Counted from the stretch's first letter, positions 7,784 through 16,928 are shown. The stretch: 64,000 nucleotides of DNA from Lysobacterales bacterium 63-13 (GCA_001899855.1 MKWR01000027.1:62001-126000); one strand, 5' to 3'. Notes: a model not told the origin generated them from the sequence alone. Numbers and translations are program-made.

Positions 7784-9169
7784 ATGGCCCGACCGCTTTC
7801 CCTGCAGACCCGATCACTGGCCGCGGCGGGCATCGCCCTCGCGGCCTTTCTCGGCTTGGCGTTCTTTGCCCTCGACCAGGCCTTCTTCGATGCCGCCCTG
7901 AGTTCGCAGCGCGAGCGCCTGCAGGGGTACCTGCATGCCTATCTGGCCGGCGCGGACACCAATCGTGCCGGCAACCTGATTCCACCCGAAGTCGGCCCGG
8001 ATCCACGCTTTGATCGACCGGGATCGGGACTCTACGCGATCATCGTCGGCGACAACGTGCGCAACGCGAAGGATCGCCAATGGCGCTCGCCCTCCGCACT
8101 CGGACTTGACCTGCCGTTCACCACCGAGCTTGAAAAAGGAGTCAGCGAGTTCTCCGGACCGGTGCACTCGGCACAAGGCAACTTGTTCGTGCTCTCCCAG
8201 GGCATCGCCTGGAGTGTCGCCAATCGCCCGGAGTTGAAACTGACGGTCAACATCGCCGAAGACGCCGCCACCCTGCAGACCCAGGTCAAGGTCTTCCGGC
8301 GCACCCTGCTGGCCTGGCTGGGTGGCCTTGGCGTATTCCTGATCCTGCTCTTGCTGGCGGTGCTGCGCTGGAGCATGGCGCCGTTGCGCAAGGTTGCCGC
8401 CGACCTCAGCCGCGTCGAGCGCGGTGCCGCCGAACACCTTGGCGACCGCTATCCGGCCGAACTCTCGGGTCTCGCCACCAACCTCAACAATTTCATTGAT
8501 TCCGAACGCGAGCGGCTCAAGCGCTATCGCAACACCCTCGCCGATCTTGCCCACAGCCTGAAGACCCCGCTGGCGGTGATGCGCACCCAGCTGGAAGCGG
8601 AAAGCGATGAAAGGCAATTGCGCTGGACGGTTCTGGAACAAGTCGGGCGCATGGACGAGATCGTCGCCTACCAGCTGTCGCGGGCAGCCACGTCCGGACG
8701 GCAGACCTTTGCCGCACCGCTGCCCGTGGAACCCTTTGCCGAGGAAATCGTGCGCAGCCTGGAAAAAGTGTACGCCGCCCGGCACGTCCTCTGCGAATTC
8801 GAGATTGATCCGGACACGCGCTTTCGCGGTGACCAGGGCGATCTGCTGGAACTGCTCGGCAATGTGCTCGAAAACGCCTTCAAGTGGGCCAGGCACAAGG
8901 TGCTGTTCTCGGCGCGTCCGCTGAATCCTGCCGACCATCGTTTTGGCGGCATGCACCTGGTCATCGAAGACGATGGCCCGGGCATCGCCGAAGACCAGGT
9001 CGAGCACCTGCTGCAACGTGGCGTGCGTGGCGACGAACGCGTGCAGGGTCACGGCATCGGCCTGTCGATCGTGCAGGACATCGTCAAGGCCTACAACGGC
9101 AGCCTCAAGGTGTCTCGCTCCGAAACGCTGGGTGGCGCACGCTTCGACCTGCGCCTGCTTGGCAGCTGA
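7784..9169 (+). CDS. phoQ: Sensor histidine kinase PhoQ-like
   Basis: A 461-residue membrane sensor kinase paired with PhoP 14 bases upstream. Membrane segments lie at about 11-31 and 176-196 and flank a periplasmic sensor domain of about 145 residues. A HAMP-like linker follows, then the phosphorylation helix with His257 in LADLAHSLKTPL. The ATP-binding domain has an N box (LLGNVLENAFKWA), G1 DDGPGI and G2 GHGIGLSI. The periplasmic domain differs in sequence from enterobacterial PhoQ, so the stimulus may differ; the name rests mainly on the kinase core and its PhoP partner. Confidence 0.9.
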   Translation: MARPLSLQTRSLAAAGIALAAFLGLAFFALDQAFFDAALSSQRERLQGYLHAYLAGADTNRAGNLIPPEVGPDPRFDRPGSGLYAIIVGDNVRNAKDRQWRSPSALGLDLPFTTELEKGVSEFSGPVHSAQGNLFVLSQGIAWSVANRPELKLTVNIAEDAATLQTQVKVFRRTLLAWLGGLGVFLILLLLAVLRWSMAPLRKVAADLSRVERGAAEHLGDRYPAELSGLATNLNNFIDSERERLKRYRNTLADLAHSLKTPLAVMRTQLEAESDERQLRWTVLEQVGRMDEIVAYQLSRAATSGRQTFAAPLPVEPFAEEIVRSLEKVYAARHVLCEFEIDPDTRFRGDQGDLLELLGNVLENAFKWARHKVLFSARPLNPADHRFGGMHLVIEDDGPGIAEDQVEHLLQRGVRGDERVQGHGIGLSIVQDIVKAYNGSLKVSRSETLGGARFDLRLLGS

Positions 9170-9180
9170 GTGCCGCGGAC

Positions 9181-10377
9181 TCAGGCCGATGCCAAGGCCT
9201 CGACTTCCGCCTGCAGGCGCGCCGTGACCTGCTCGCGGCTGTAGTTGGCAAGTACATAATCGCGCGCCTTTTCACCCTGCCTGGAGCGCTTCCGCGCATC
9301 CAGCGCGCTGACCCTGGCGAGCGCATCGACAAACTCGCGCTGATTGCGATAGATCTGCCCGCTGCCACTCATGTTGACATGCTCGACCAGCACCTCGCAT
9401 TGGCCATTGACGATCACCGGCGTGCCTTGCGCCATCGCTTCGAGGAGGACAATGCTGAGGCTCTCGTACGGTGACGGCTGCACGAAGGCGACGGCACCGG
9501 CCATCAATTCGAACTTGCGCTGCTCCTCGACGAAACCGAGATAGCGCACATCCCGGCGATTGCCGATGCCGAGCACGTCATTGCCGGTCAGCACCAGTTG
9601 CAGGTCCGATTGCGGATGGGCCGCCTTGAATGCCGCAAAACCATCGAGCAACTGCTGGCAGCCCTTGCTGACGTCGATGCGGCCGCAATAAAGCACATAG
9701 GGACTGGCTTCCCGCGCCGGCGTGACGAGCTCGGTTGCCACGCTCATGGATACGACATTGCCGCCATCGAGGTTCCAGATGCGCGCGCCGAGGCGACGCT
9801 CGGCCTCGGCGTTCCACAGCACGCGGGGTGCCGAGCGGGCCGTGTGCGCAAAGGTCTTCAGGTAGGCAGGCGGCTCGTCATGCAGCGCCGGCACCAGGGC
9901 CCAGCGGCGATGCGGCATGGCACGGATGCCGTCCAGCGTCATTGGATACAGATAGGGCAGGAAGAACACTGCCGCATAGTCATCGCCATGCGCGGCAAGA
10001 TGCGCATCGAGTTCCGGGCAATTTGGCCCCTGCGCACGGATGAACTCCTCCTCCAGCGCCTCCGGCCAGCAGTAGCGGGCATCCGGCGATTTCCCCGCGG
10101 AGCGGGCAAACGCATCGAGCATGTTGCGATGCAGGGAATGGAAGTACGGCGTGCGCCCGCGGGCGACGTGGAAACGGCGGATGCTGATGCCTTCGCGCTC
10201 TTCCACGCCAGCCTTGAGATCGTTGTCCCAGCGCATGTAGTCGAAGGCGGTCGAGGTCAGCACCTCGACGGCATATTGCTTCGACAGCAGTTGGGCGTAC
10301 TGCCAGGCCAGCGCCTCGGCACCGCCGACAAGACGCTCATGGCAGCGCGGAACGACGATGGCGATCCGTGCACTCAC
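9181..10377 (-). CDS. Glycosyltransferase, GT4 type (GT-B fold)
   Basis: A 398-residue glycosyltransferase of the group 1 (GT4) type. The N-terminus (MSARIAIVVPRCHERLVGGA) has the first beta strand and Gly-rich loop of a GT-B enzyme. The C-terminal half has YVLYCGRIDVSKG and the nucleotide-sugar motif PSPYESLSIVLLEAMAQG with its paired glutamates. It starts at a GTG whose bases overlap the stop of the upstream GT4 gene (GTGA), so the two are translationally coupled. It ends 11 bases from the convergent phoQ stop. The likely role is adding a sugar to a surface polysaccharide; donor and acceptor are unknown. Confidence 0.88.
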   Translation of the reverse strand: MSARIAIVVPRCHERLVGGAEALAWQYAQLLSKQYAVEVLTSTAFDYMRWDNDLKAGVEEREGISIRRFHVARGRTPYFHSLHRNMLDAFARSAGKSPDARYCWPEALEEEFIRAQGPNCPELDAHLAAHGDDYAAVFFLPYLYPMTLDGIRAMPHRRWALVPALHDEPPAYLKTFAHTARSAPRVLWNAEAERRLGARIWNLDGGNVVSMSVATELVTPAREASPYVLYCGRIDVSKGCQQLLDGFAAFKAAHPQSDLQLVLTGNDVLGIGNRRDVRYLGFVEEQRKFELMAGAVAFVQPSPYESLSIVLLEAMAQGTPVIVNGQCEVLVEHVNMSGSGQIYRNQREFVDALARVSALDARKRSRQGEKARDYVLANYSREQVTARLQAEVEALASA

Positions 10378-11459
10378 AACACCGGCTCCAGGAGTTCCAC
10401 GAAGCGCTGGCGCAGGACATCATTGGAAAACGACTGCCGGTAGCGGCGGCGACCACGTTCAAGCAGCCCGCTGCGCAGGTCATCGTCCGTGAACAGGCGT
10501 GCCGCACTGGCCGCATACAGCCACGGATCCTGTTCCTGCCAGGCGATTCCGGCGTCACCAAGGGTTTCCGGGATTGCACTGGAGGCATGCGCGACGATCG
10601 GCGTGCCGAGCGCCATTGCCTCGACCAGCGGCACGCAGAATCCCTCGTGCTCGCTCATCAGCATGAACACATGACTGGCCAGGTACGCTGCCTTGAGCTG
10701 GGCCTCGCTGGCACCGTCGATCCACAGCACATGCTCACCGAGGCCATGCGCATCGATGCGCTGCCGGATCGCCTCGGTATAGGCGTGCAATCGTGGATCC
10801 ACCTTGCCGAGCAGGATCAGGCGCGCCGGCTCCGCGTAGGCGCGCACGTAGGCGGAAAATGCCTCGACCAGATGCAGATGGCCCTTGTTGGGTGCGACTC
10901 GCCCGACCATGAGGAAATTGCGCGCACCATCGGTCAGCGCATCGATCAAGGCAACGTCCGCCTCGGCTTCGACGATTTCCTGCACGCGATGGAACGGCGC
11001 GAGTACACGGCTGCGTTCGCGTGGAGCGCCAGCCGCGATCAGTTCCTCGAGGTTGTAGCTCGAATCGCCGAGATACATCTCGAATCCCAGCGCGGCAACC
11101 TTCTCCAGCTCCTTGCGCCCATTCTCGCAGGCGGTTCGATAATCGCCTGAATATCTCTGGAAAAATTCGGGGGGCGTAATGTTGTGATACTTCACCATGC
11201 GCAATCCGCGGCAGCGCCTCAGCAGATCGAGCGCCAGCGGCCAGCCTGTCGAATAATGATAAATGACCAGATCATCAGGCCCGCCGGCAAAGGCCACCAT
11301 CTCCTCGGCGGGCCAGGTCCTGCGCTGCACGCCACTTGAGGACTGGCAGAAGACGCGGGTTTCGATCCCCAGTTCATCGAGGATCCGTGCCATCGCCAAG
11401 GCGTCGGCACCGACGGCATCCTTGCTGGTCAGGACCGGAATCAGGATCGCCGCCTTCAT
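10374..11459 (-). CDS. Glycosyltransferase, GT4 type
   Basis: A 361-residue GT-B glycosyltransferase. The start chosen (MKAAILIPVLTSKDAVGADA) gives the normal family N-terminus; an upstream extension to 11561 has no ribosome site and would overlap the neighbouring gene. The second domain contains FLMVGRVAPNKGHLHLVEAF, and the donor site SEHEGFCVPLVEAMALGTP carries the two family glutamates. It belongs to the minus-strand polysaccharide operon, 74 bases after the DUF4214-methyltransferase gene and overlapping the next GT4 gene by four bases. Confidence 0.88.
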   Translation of the reverse strand: MKAAILIPVLTSKDAVGADALAMARILDELGIETRVFCQSSSGVQRRTWPAEEMVAFAGGPDDLVIYHYSTGWPLALDLLRRCRGLRMVKYHNITPPEFFQRYSGDYRTACENGRKELEKVAALGFEMYLGDSSYNLEELIAAGAPRERSRVLAPFHRVQEIVEAEADVALIDALTDGARNFLMVGRVAPNKGHLHLVEAFSAYVRAYAEPARLILLGKVDPRLHAYTEAIRQRIDAHGLGEHVLWIDGASEAQLKAAYLASHVFMLMSEHEGFCVPLVEAMALGTPIVAHASSAIPETLGDAGIAWQEQDPWLYAASAARLFTDDDLRSGLLERGRRRYRQSFSNDVLRQRFVELLEPVL

Positions 11460-11533
11460 GACCGATCGCCTCGCGGCTTGGTCGGCGAAATGCCGATTTG
11501 GCGGATTTGCACTTGCATGTCCACGATCCGATG

Positions 11534-12865
11534 CTAGTTTGGCTGGTCGGCAATCAGGCAATAGCTGGCGTCGTCGACGGCCAGCCGCCGGATCCGCACG
11601 AAGCCGGACGCCTGCAAGGCACGCTCGATGAGTTCGCCATCGACCTGCGCGCGCGCGCGCCCCTCAAGGCGATCGGCGATCGTCGCCGATTCCGCACCCA
11701 TGCCGAAAAGCACCTGGCCCGTGGGCCGCACGATGCGCCGCATCATGTCGAGCAGGATCACTGCCGGCAGGCCGCGCAGGATCGAGGCAAGATCGAGGAT
11801 CGTCACGGCGTCGAGACTGTGATCGGCAATCCTTGCCAGCACCACCGACGGCTCGGCAACGGCAACGGTGAGGCCGGCATCACGGATGTGCTGGCCGATC
11901 TCGGTGTTCTGGTTGATGGCAGTGACCACCAGGCCACGGCTGGACATCGACTGCAGCCAGTCGAGGCCACCGCCGATATCGAGCACCTCGGCCGCCGGCG
12001 GCAGACCCGCGGCGAACTCCGCAGCCCAATGCCGCAGGCGGGCAGGCCGCTGCGGATCGAATTCGAGCAGGCGCGCGGCAACATCGGCATGCACGGCATC
12101 GGCCTTGCGCAGGTGTTCGCTTTCAGCGGCTTCCAGGGCCGCGAGATTCTGCCGCAGCGAGGCCAGCCAGTGATTCATGCTGAGGACGAGATGGCGCAGC
12201 TCGCGCACCTCCTGGAACGCCTTGCCGATTTCCGCATGCAGCGGCACGAAGCGCTCGCCAAGCGCCTGCATTTGCGCGACAACCTCGCTGCGCTCGCGAT
12301 CCAGGCGGGCGATTTCCTCGCGCAGCGGTTGCATTTGCGCACCCAGCGCGGCGAGATCCTCACGCAGCACGTGGTCGCGCGCCGCATGATAGGCATCCGC
12401 GGCACGTTGGTGGCGCAGCACCCGCGGCAGGCCGCCGAGGCACACCAGCCATTCGATCGCATAGCCGATGAGCGGAATGTGCATGGCCTTGGCCAGCAGA
12501 TACCGCGGCAACAGCCACGGCACGCGAACGCCGACGGCGCGACCTTCGCCGGAAAAGCGCAGGTTGCCGAGAATCTCGATCTTGCTGCGCCCCGACTCAA
12601 GCAGTCGGATCTGCTGCGTGAGTCCGGCGGAATCAGGGCTGCGTCCGAGCAAGACCGAATAGGCATGTTCGATGAACTCGATGAACTGGAAACGGGCCAG
12701 TTCGTCGATCGACACGGCAGTGCGCGCCGGCGCAATTTCACCAATTGCCCGTGGCGCGGCGGCAGCACGCGGGTTGTGCGCGGCGCGCGAGCGCGCGACC
12801 TGTGCTTCGGCGCGGATTTCTTCCTTGATGCGCCGAAGGGAATTGTCTGCGTCGGGTTTTTTCAC
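11534..12865 (-). CDS. DUF4214-coiled-coil-methyltransferase protein
   Basis: A 443-residue protein in three parts. Residues 58-115 hold a DUF4214-like segment (EHAYSVLLGRSPDSAGL), a domain often found in S-layer, adhesin and polysaccharide-related proteins. Residues of about 160-270 form a long Leu/Glu/Arg-rich coiled coil. The C-terminal 150 residues look like a SAM-dependent methyltransferase: VLDIGGGLDWLQ is motif I, followed by a degenerate acidic motif and VTILDLASILRGLP. In known systems, coiled-coil methyltransferases such as WbdD cap O-antigen chains and set their length, and this domain order suggests a similar measuring role; that is inference. Starts at GTG, overlapping the preceding stop (GTGA). 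Confidence 0.78.
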   Translation of the reverse strand: MKKPDADNSLRRIKEEIRAEAQVARSRAAHNPRAAAAPRAIGEIAPARTAVSIDELARFQFIEFIEHAYSVLLGRSPDSAGLTQQIRLLESGRSKIEILGNLRFSGEGRAVGVRVPWLLPRYLLAKAMHIPLIGYAIEWLVCLGGLPRVLRHQRAADAYHAARDHVLREDLAALGAQMQPLREEIARLDRERSEVVAQMQALGERFVPLHAEIGKAFQEVRELRHLVLSMNHWLASLRQNLAALEAAESEHLRKADAVHADVAARLLEFDPQRPARLRHWAAEFAAGLPPAAEVLDIGGGLDWLQSMSSRGLVVTAINQNTEIGQHIRDAGLTVAVAEPSVVLARIADHSLDAVTILDLASILRGLPAVILLDMMRRIVRPTGQVLFGMGAESATIADRLEGRARAQVDGELIERALQASGFVRIRRLAVDDASYCLIADQPN

Positions 12866-14055
12866 GGCAAACGACGTTCTGGCCTTGACGATACGGCAGG
12901 AGTGGATGTTGCAACCGGGCTGCTGGCGGGGTTCCCCCGGCGCCCGACAGCGAGCGGCATGATGCCATAGGCGCGTGCCGTCGAGATGTCGATGAGTGCG
13001 TAATCCGGTCGATGTCGACCATCCAGCTTGGTCACGACCGTGCGGTATCGCGCACGCCCGGCGCGACGCGCCGCTTCGAAGCCGGGCAAGGCGCGCTGGC
13101 GGACTTGTGCCGCACTTTCCGCGTCATGCCCGGGCGGCTTGCGAAAGCCGAGCAGCGTGGTTTCAAGGAATTCGGCCTCGCGGCGCTCGCCATCGACGTA
13201 GAAACCGACAAAGGCATGGCCGGGGACGAGGACAAGGAACGAGCCAATGCCAAGCCGCTCCAGCACCGAGGCGATGAGGACACTGCCATCCAGGCAATTG
13301 GCGACGCGATCGTTCCACGTATCCGAAAGCAGGCGCACGCGCTGGCTGTAGATGACCGGCCCCTGGCTCAGTCCGGCGCCTTCCTCGGCATAACGCAAGC
13401 CGCGCTGCTCCAGGGCAACCCACAATTTCCGCGCCAGGCCCAGGCGCGCCGGGCGATCCCCGGGCAGGCTTTCCTCGGCATGGATGCCGGCAAGCTCCAG
13501 CAGATGATCGACGACCGGATCCTGCGGATCCACCCAGGCGGCAAATGCCCAGCCCAGATCGATGCGGGCATCGCCCTCGCGGACAAAGTAGACGGCTTCA
13601 TCAAGCGGATGGACATCCAGTTGCACTTCGCGCTCAAGCATTTTCATGCCGCGTGCGCTCACGCTCACCCGCAGCGTTTGCCGGCGTGGCTGGCGCAGTT
13701 GCAGCAAGGCCTCGGTATCCCAATCCAGCTTCGGCCGCAGCACGGTGTCGCCGCTGATGCGGGTCTCGATCACGCTGGCATGACGCAAGCCCTCGGTGGA
13801 CACGGTCAAGCGCACATCGTGCGGCATGCGCACGTCGCCAAGGCGGATGCGCAGCAAGCCATTGCCCTGACCGGCGTCGACCCCCTGCCGCTCGCCCTGG
13901 GACAATTCCAGCGCCGGGAACAGCTCGCCGGCCGGCGTGGTTTCGACCTCCACGGTCATCGCCGCCACCTGTGCGGCACCAAAGCAGCATGCCGCGATCA
14001 CGGCAAATCGCCACGCGCGCAAGCGCCGCTGACGGCAGAGCGGGAACATCATCAT
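12862..14055 (-). CDS. Secreted transglutaminase/cysteine-protease-like protein
   Basis: A 397-residue protein with a signal peptide (RFAVIAACCFGAAQVAA, cleavage near residue 32). Residues of about 33-150 look like beta-rich modules. The middle has the pattern NCLDGSVLIASVLERLGI with Cys254, then VPGHAFVGFY with His280 and EFLETT with an acidic residue near 298. This Cys-His-acid order is that of transglutaminase-like or papain-fold hydrolases. It is first in the minus-strand operon and overlaps the DUF4214-methyltransferase gene as GTGA. It may process a secreted substrate of the same pathway; the substrate cannot be read from sequence. Three consecutive ATGs open the gene and no clear ribosome site distinguishes them. 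Confidence 0.72.
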   Translation of the reverse strand: MMMFPLCRQRRLRAWRFAVIAACCFGAAQVAAMTVEVETTPAGELFPALELSQGERQGVDAGQGNGLLRIRLGDVRMPHDVRLTVSTEGLRHASVIETRISGDTVLRPKLDWDTEALLQLRQPRRQTLRVSVSARGMKMLEREVQLDVHPLDEAVYFVREGDARIDLGWAFAAWVDPQDPVVDHLLELAGIHAEESLPGDRPARLGLARKLWVALEQRGLRYAEEGAGLSQGPVIYSQRVRLLSDTWNDRVANCLDGSVLIASVLERLGIGSFLVLVPGHAFVGFYVDGERREAEFLETTLLGFRKPPGHDAESAAQVRQRALPGFEAARRAGRARYRTVVTKLDGRHRPDYALIDISTARAYGIMPLAVGRRGNPASSPVATSTPAVSSRPERRLP

Positions 14056-14165
14056 TCGGATTCAGGTTGCCAGTGCATGCATGGCGCGACTATCGTTGCC
14101 GGATCCGCTTCTGTCCAGTCGCCCGATTGGGCACGCCGGAATCCCCCATCTGCCACGGAATCATC

Positions 14166-14675
14166 ATGCGCCCACTCATCCTGCCCCTGTTGCTCAGCCT
14201 GACCTTGAGCGCCTGCAACCAGCCTTCGCCCGAGCAGACCGCCAGCGCGCCCGCCAAGGAAGTAGCCGCCGTTCCCGCACAACCGGCCGAACCCGCCCCG
14301 GCGGCCACCGAAGCGGTCGCCGCCAAGCCTGCCGAAGGCGACTGCGGCGACCAGTCCGCACTGGCCGCGGAAGATCGTCTTGCGAACACGCCGAAATGGT
14401 CGCTGGCCAGCGAACAGGACAACTTCGGCTTCGACGTGTTCCGCGGTGACAGCGAGAACGGCGAATTCACCAAGTTGAACAAGGACCCGATCTTGGGCGC
14501 CGGCACCACCGACGAAACGCAGAAGTATTCCTGGCGCGACGACACCATCGATCCGTGCAAGGAATACTGGTACTACGTCGATTCCATCAGCACCACGGGC
14601 GTGCGCGAAAAGATGACGCCGACGTTCAAGGCGCCGGCCAAGCGTTCGCCACGTACGCAGCCCGCCGCGCAATGA
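14166..14675 (+). CDS. Lipoprotein with a fibronectin type III-like domain
   Basis: A 169-residue predicted lipoprotein: MRPLILPLLLSLTLSACNQP has a lipobox LSAC. A 40-residue Ala/Pro/Glu linker follows, then a compact domain with VFRGDSENGEFTKLNKDPI and DPCKEYWYYVDSISTTG. This spacing (a strand, GxF..LN..PI, then YxYxVxxV) is typical of a fibronectin type III-like beta sandwich. Two cysteines (about 58 and 138) could pair. It is divergent from the transglutaminase-like gene and opens the plus-strand run of polysaccharide genes. Function unknown. Confidence 0.7.
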   Translation: MRPLILPLLLSLTLSACNQPSPEQTASAPAKEVAAVPAQPAEPAPAATEAVAAKPAEGDCGDQSALAAEDRLANTPKWSLASEQDNFGFDVFRGDSENGEFTKLNKDPILGAGTTDETQKYSWRDDTIDPCKEYWYYVDSISTTGVREKMTPTFKAPAKRSPRTQPAAQ

Positions 14676-14693
14676 CGCATCGGTTCATCGCCG

Positions 14694-14724
14694 TGCGCAG
14701 CAGATCTTGCCGATTCGCTGCGCA
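14694..14724 (+). promoter_or_regulatory. Hairpin ending on the start codon
   Basis: TGCGCAGC (14694-14701) pairs perfectly with GCTGCGCA (14717-14724). The last paired base is the A of the ATG at 14724. No Shine-Dalgarno sequence is visible near this start. In the mRNA the stem could hide the start region and so modulate translation; it might also be a chance pairing in GC-rich DNA. Confidence 0.35.
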
Positions 14725-16094
14725 TGACGCTGGACGCTGAGCCGATCTCGCCGGCACGCCGCGTCGGGCCCTGGCTGCTTGCCGCGGCCTGGTTGCTGCT
14801 CAATGGCGCCTTGTTGTGGATGTACTACAACCCGGCGCAAAAGCCGCTGGTCGGCGACGAGTTCGATTACCAGCGGCGCGCGCTGGCCCTGCTCGCCGGG
14901 CAGCCGCTGCCGGAGTTGTTCATCTGGCCACCGGGCCAGACCTGGTTCCTTGCCGCGATCCAGGCGCTGTTCGGCAGCCACCTGCTTGTCGTGCAGCTCG
15001 TGCAGATTGTCCTTCTTGCATTCTGTGCGTTCCTGCTGGCGCGGCTCTGGAAAACGCTGGACGGTGCGCGTGCGGCGTGGCTGGCGGTGGCGATCTTCCT
15101 GCTCAATCCGGCCAGCCTGGCCTACGCGCATTGGCTGTGGCCGGAAGTCCCCTACCTTGCCTGCCTGCTGGGTGCCCTCGCCCTGCTGCTGACGTTCAAC
15201 GCACGGCCACACCTGCGCGCCCTGCTCGCCGGCTTGCTGATCGGCCTGGCGGTGTTGTTCAAGAGCCTGCTTGGCGGCTTCTGGCCGCTGTTCTTCCTCG
15301 TCTTCCTGTCACGCAAGGATGGTCGCCTTTCCTTCGCCTGGCTGGCGGCCGCGGCTTTTGCCGGCGGCCTGCTGCTGGCAACCTCGCCGGCACTGTGGAA
15401 CGGCTACGTGAAAACCGGCTCGGCGCTTATTGCCGACAGTTCGCTGTACAACCTGCATGTCGGCCTGCGCGACCACAGCCGCAGCGACTACGTCGACGAA
15501 GCAGGGCTGCCGGCCTTGACTGCCTTCATCGAGAGTGCGCCGACCCCGCAACAACGCAATGCCATCTATGGCGACAAGGTCAAGGCGGAAATCGCCAGCC
15601 GCGGCTGGCTCGGCGTGCTTGGCGAGCAACTGGACAGCCAGTATTTCCGCCTGTTCAATGCCAAGACCCTGCTCAATTCGCAATTGCCGGGCGCGGCCTG
15701 TGCCGGTCACCTCGGTGCGTACGCGCCCAGTGCCCTGGCAACGCCCATCGGCTGGCTGGCGGCGGCCAGCCACAGCATGCTGCTCATCCTCTGCGCGTTC
15801 GGCATCGCCTTGTGGAGATCCTGGCGGCAGCCGTTTGCCGTGTTCTGTGCGCTTTATCTCGGCTACCAACTCGTGCTGTTCCTTGGCCTGCATGTGATGG
15901 AGCGGTATTTCTTCCAGATGCAGCCGCTGTTGTGCGGATTTGCCGGCAGCTTTGTCGCCGCAATCATCGCGCGCAAGGATGCGTCGTCGGCGCTGGCATT
16001 CACGCGCGGGCGCTGGCTTGCCGGAAGCCTGCTTGCCGCATTGCTGCTCGGACTGGCCTGGCTCGGCCCCGTTCTGGATGGCAATTGTCCCTGA
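14724..16094 (+). CDS. Multi-pass membrane glycosyltransferase, GT39/ArnT-like
   Basis: A 456-residue membrane protein with about ten hydrophobic segments. After the first membrane segment comes GDEFDYQRRALALLAG, the acidic loop found in GT-C enzymes of the PMT/ArnT type, in which the Asp is catalytic. Such enzymes use polyprenyl-phosphate sugars on the periplasmic face. A second soluble segment near residues 240-330 contains NAKTLLNSQLPG. No ribosome site is visible; the start lies at the foot of a hairpin. The ABC exporter genes lie downstream, so a role in modifying the exported glycan or a lipid carrier is plausible. Confidence 0.78.
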   Translation: MTLDAEPISPARRVGPWLLAAAWLLLNGALLWMYYNPAQKPLVGDEFDYQRRALALLAGQPLPELFIWPPGQTWFLAAIQALFGSHLLVVQLVQIVLLAFCAFLLARLWKTLDGARAAWLAVAIFLLNPASLAYAHWLWPEVPYLACLLGALALLLTFNARPHLRALLAGLLIGLAVLFKSLLGGFWPLFFLVFLSRKDGRLSFAWLAAAAFAGGLLLATSPALWNGYVKTGSALIADSSLYNLHVGLRDHSRSDYVDEAGLPALTAFIESAPTPQQRNAIYGDKVKAEIASRGWLGVLGEQLDSQYFRLFNAKTLLNSQLPGAACAGHLGAYAPSALATPIGWLAAASHSMLLILCAFGIALWRSWRQPFAVFCALYLGYQLVLFLGLHVMERYFFQMQPLLCGFAGSFVAAIIARKDASSALAFTRGRWLAGSLLAALLLGLAWLGPVLDGNCP

Positions 16095-16126
16095 GCGCGG
16101 GAAGCGACGAGGCCCGATTCCCGCGC
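16095..16126 (+). other. Intergenic stem-loop before the ABC exporter
   Basis: GCGCGGGAA (16095-16103) pairs perfectly with TTCCCGCGC (16118-16126) across a 14-base loop. It starts immediately after the stop of the GT39-like gene. No T tract follows, so it is not a classical terminator; it may protect an mRNA 3' end or cause partial termination before the exporter genes. Confidence 0.4.
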
Positions 16127-16166
16127 CGATCCGGTATCCTCGCCCTCCCTCGTGGTTCCCGTCGTC

Positions 16167-16928
16167 ATGCACCAGCACCTGATTGAATTGATCCGCTTCA
16201 GTACCTATGCCGAGCTGCGCGCCGAACGCGAGCGCAGCTACCTCGGGCTGATCTGGTGGGTAGCCGAGCCGGCCATGATGATGGGCGCGTTCTGGCTGGT
16301 CTTCGACCTGATCCTGAAGACCGGCGGCCCGGATTACGTGCCCTTCCTGCTGGTCGGCCTGACCCTCTGGCAGTGGATGAAATCCTGCATCACCCATGGC
16401 GGCTATTCGATCTGGGGCAATCTCGGCCTGATCCGCCAGGTGCGCATTCCGGTGCTGGTGTTTCCGCTCGTGCAGATATTCGCCGACACCATCAAGTTCC
16501 TCTACATCTTCGCCTTGTTGCTGGTGATCCTGTGGCTTGCCGGATTTCCGCCGAACATCACCTACCTGGCCTTGCCGGTCGTCTTCGTGGTGACCCTGCT
16601 GTTCTCTGCCGGCGGCGGATTCCTCATGTCGGCAGTGATCCCGCTGATCCCGGACCTGCGCTTCGTCATCGAGCAGATCCTGACCATGGTCATGTTCCTC
16701 TCCGGCGTGGTCTTCGCCCTCGATGCGGTGCCGCCACCGCTGCGGGACTGGTTCGCCCTGAATCCGGTGGTGACCCTGCTCGATGCCACGCGCGGCATCC
16801 TCATGCACGGGCAGTGGCCGGACTGGATCGCCCTGCTCAAGGTCACGCTTGTTTCACTGGTGATCCTGGCCATCGGCGTTGGCGTGGTCTTGCGGCTCGC
16901 GCCGCGTTATCCGAAGCTGGCCGCGTGA
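16167..16928 (+). CDS. Polysaccharide ABC exporter, membrane subunit (Wzm-like)
   Basis: A 253-residue ABC-2 type permease with six hydrophobic segments. The N-terminal helix LIRFSTYAELRAERERSYLG followed by LIWWVAEPAMMMGAFWLVF is characteristic of KpsM/Wzm-type exporters of capsule and O-antigen. The ATG at 16167 is preferred to a GTG at 16152. The stop overlaps the start of the ATPase gene by one base (TGATG). The protein would form the channel moving a lipid-linked or chain-capped glycan across the inner membrane. Confidence 0.88.
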   Translation: MHQHLIELIRFSTYAELRAERERSYLGLIWWVAEPAMMMGAFWLVFDLILKTGGPDYVPFLLVGLTLWQWMKSCITHGGYSIWGNLGLIRQVRIPVLVFPLVQIFADTIKFLYIFALLLVILWLAGFPPNITYLALPVVFVVTLLFSAGGGFLMSAVIPLIPDLRFVIEQILTMVMFLSGVVFALDAVPPPLRDWFALNPVVTLLDATRGILMHGQWPDWIALLKVTLVSLVILAIGVGVVLRLAPRYPKLAA

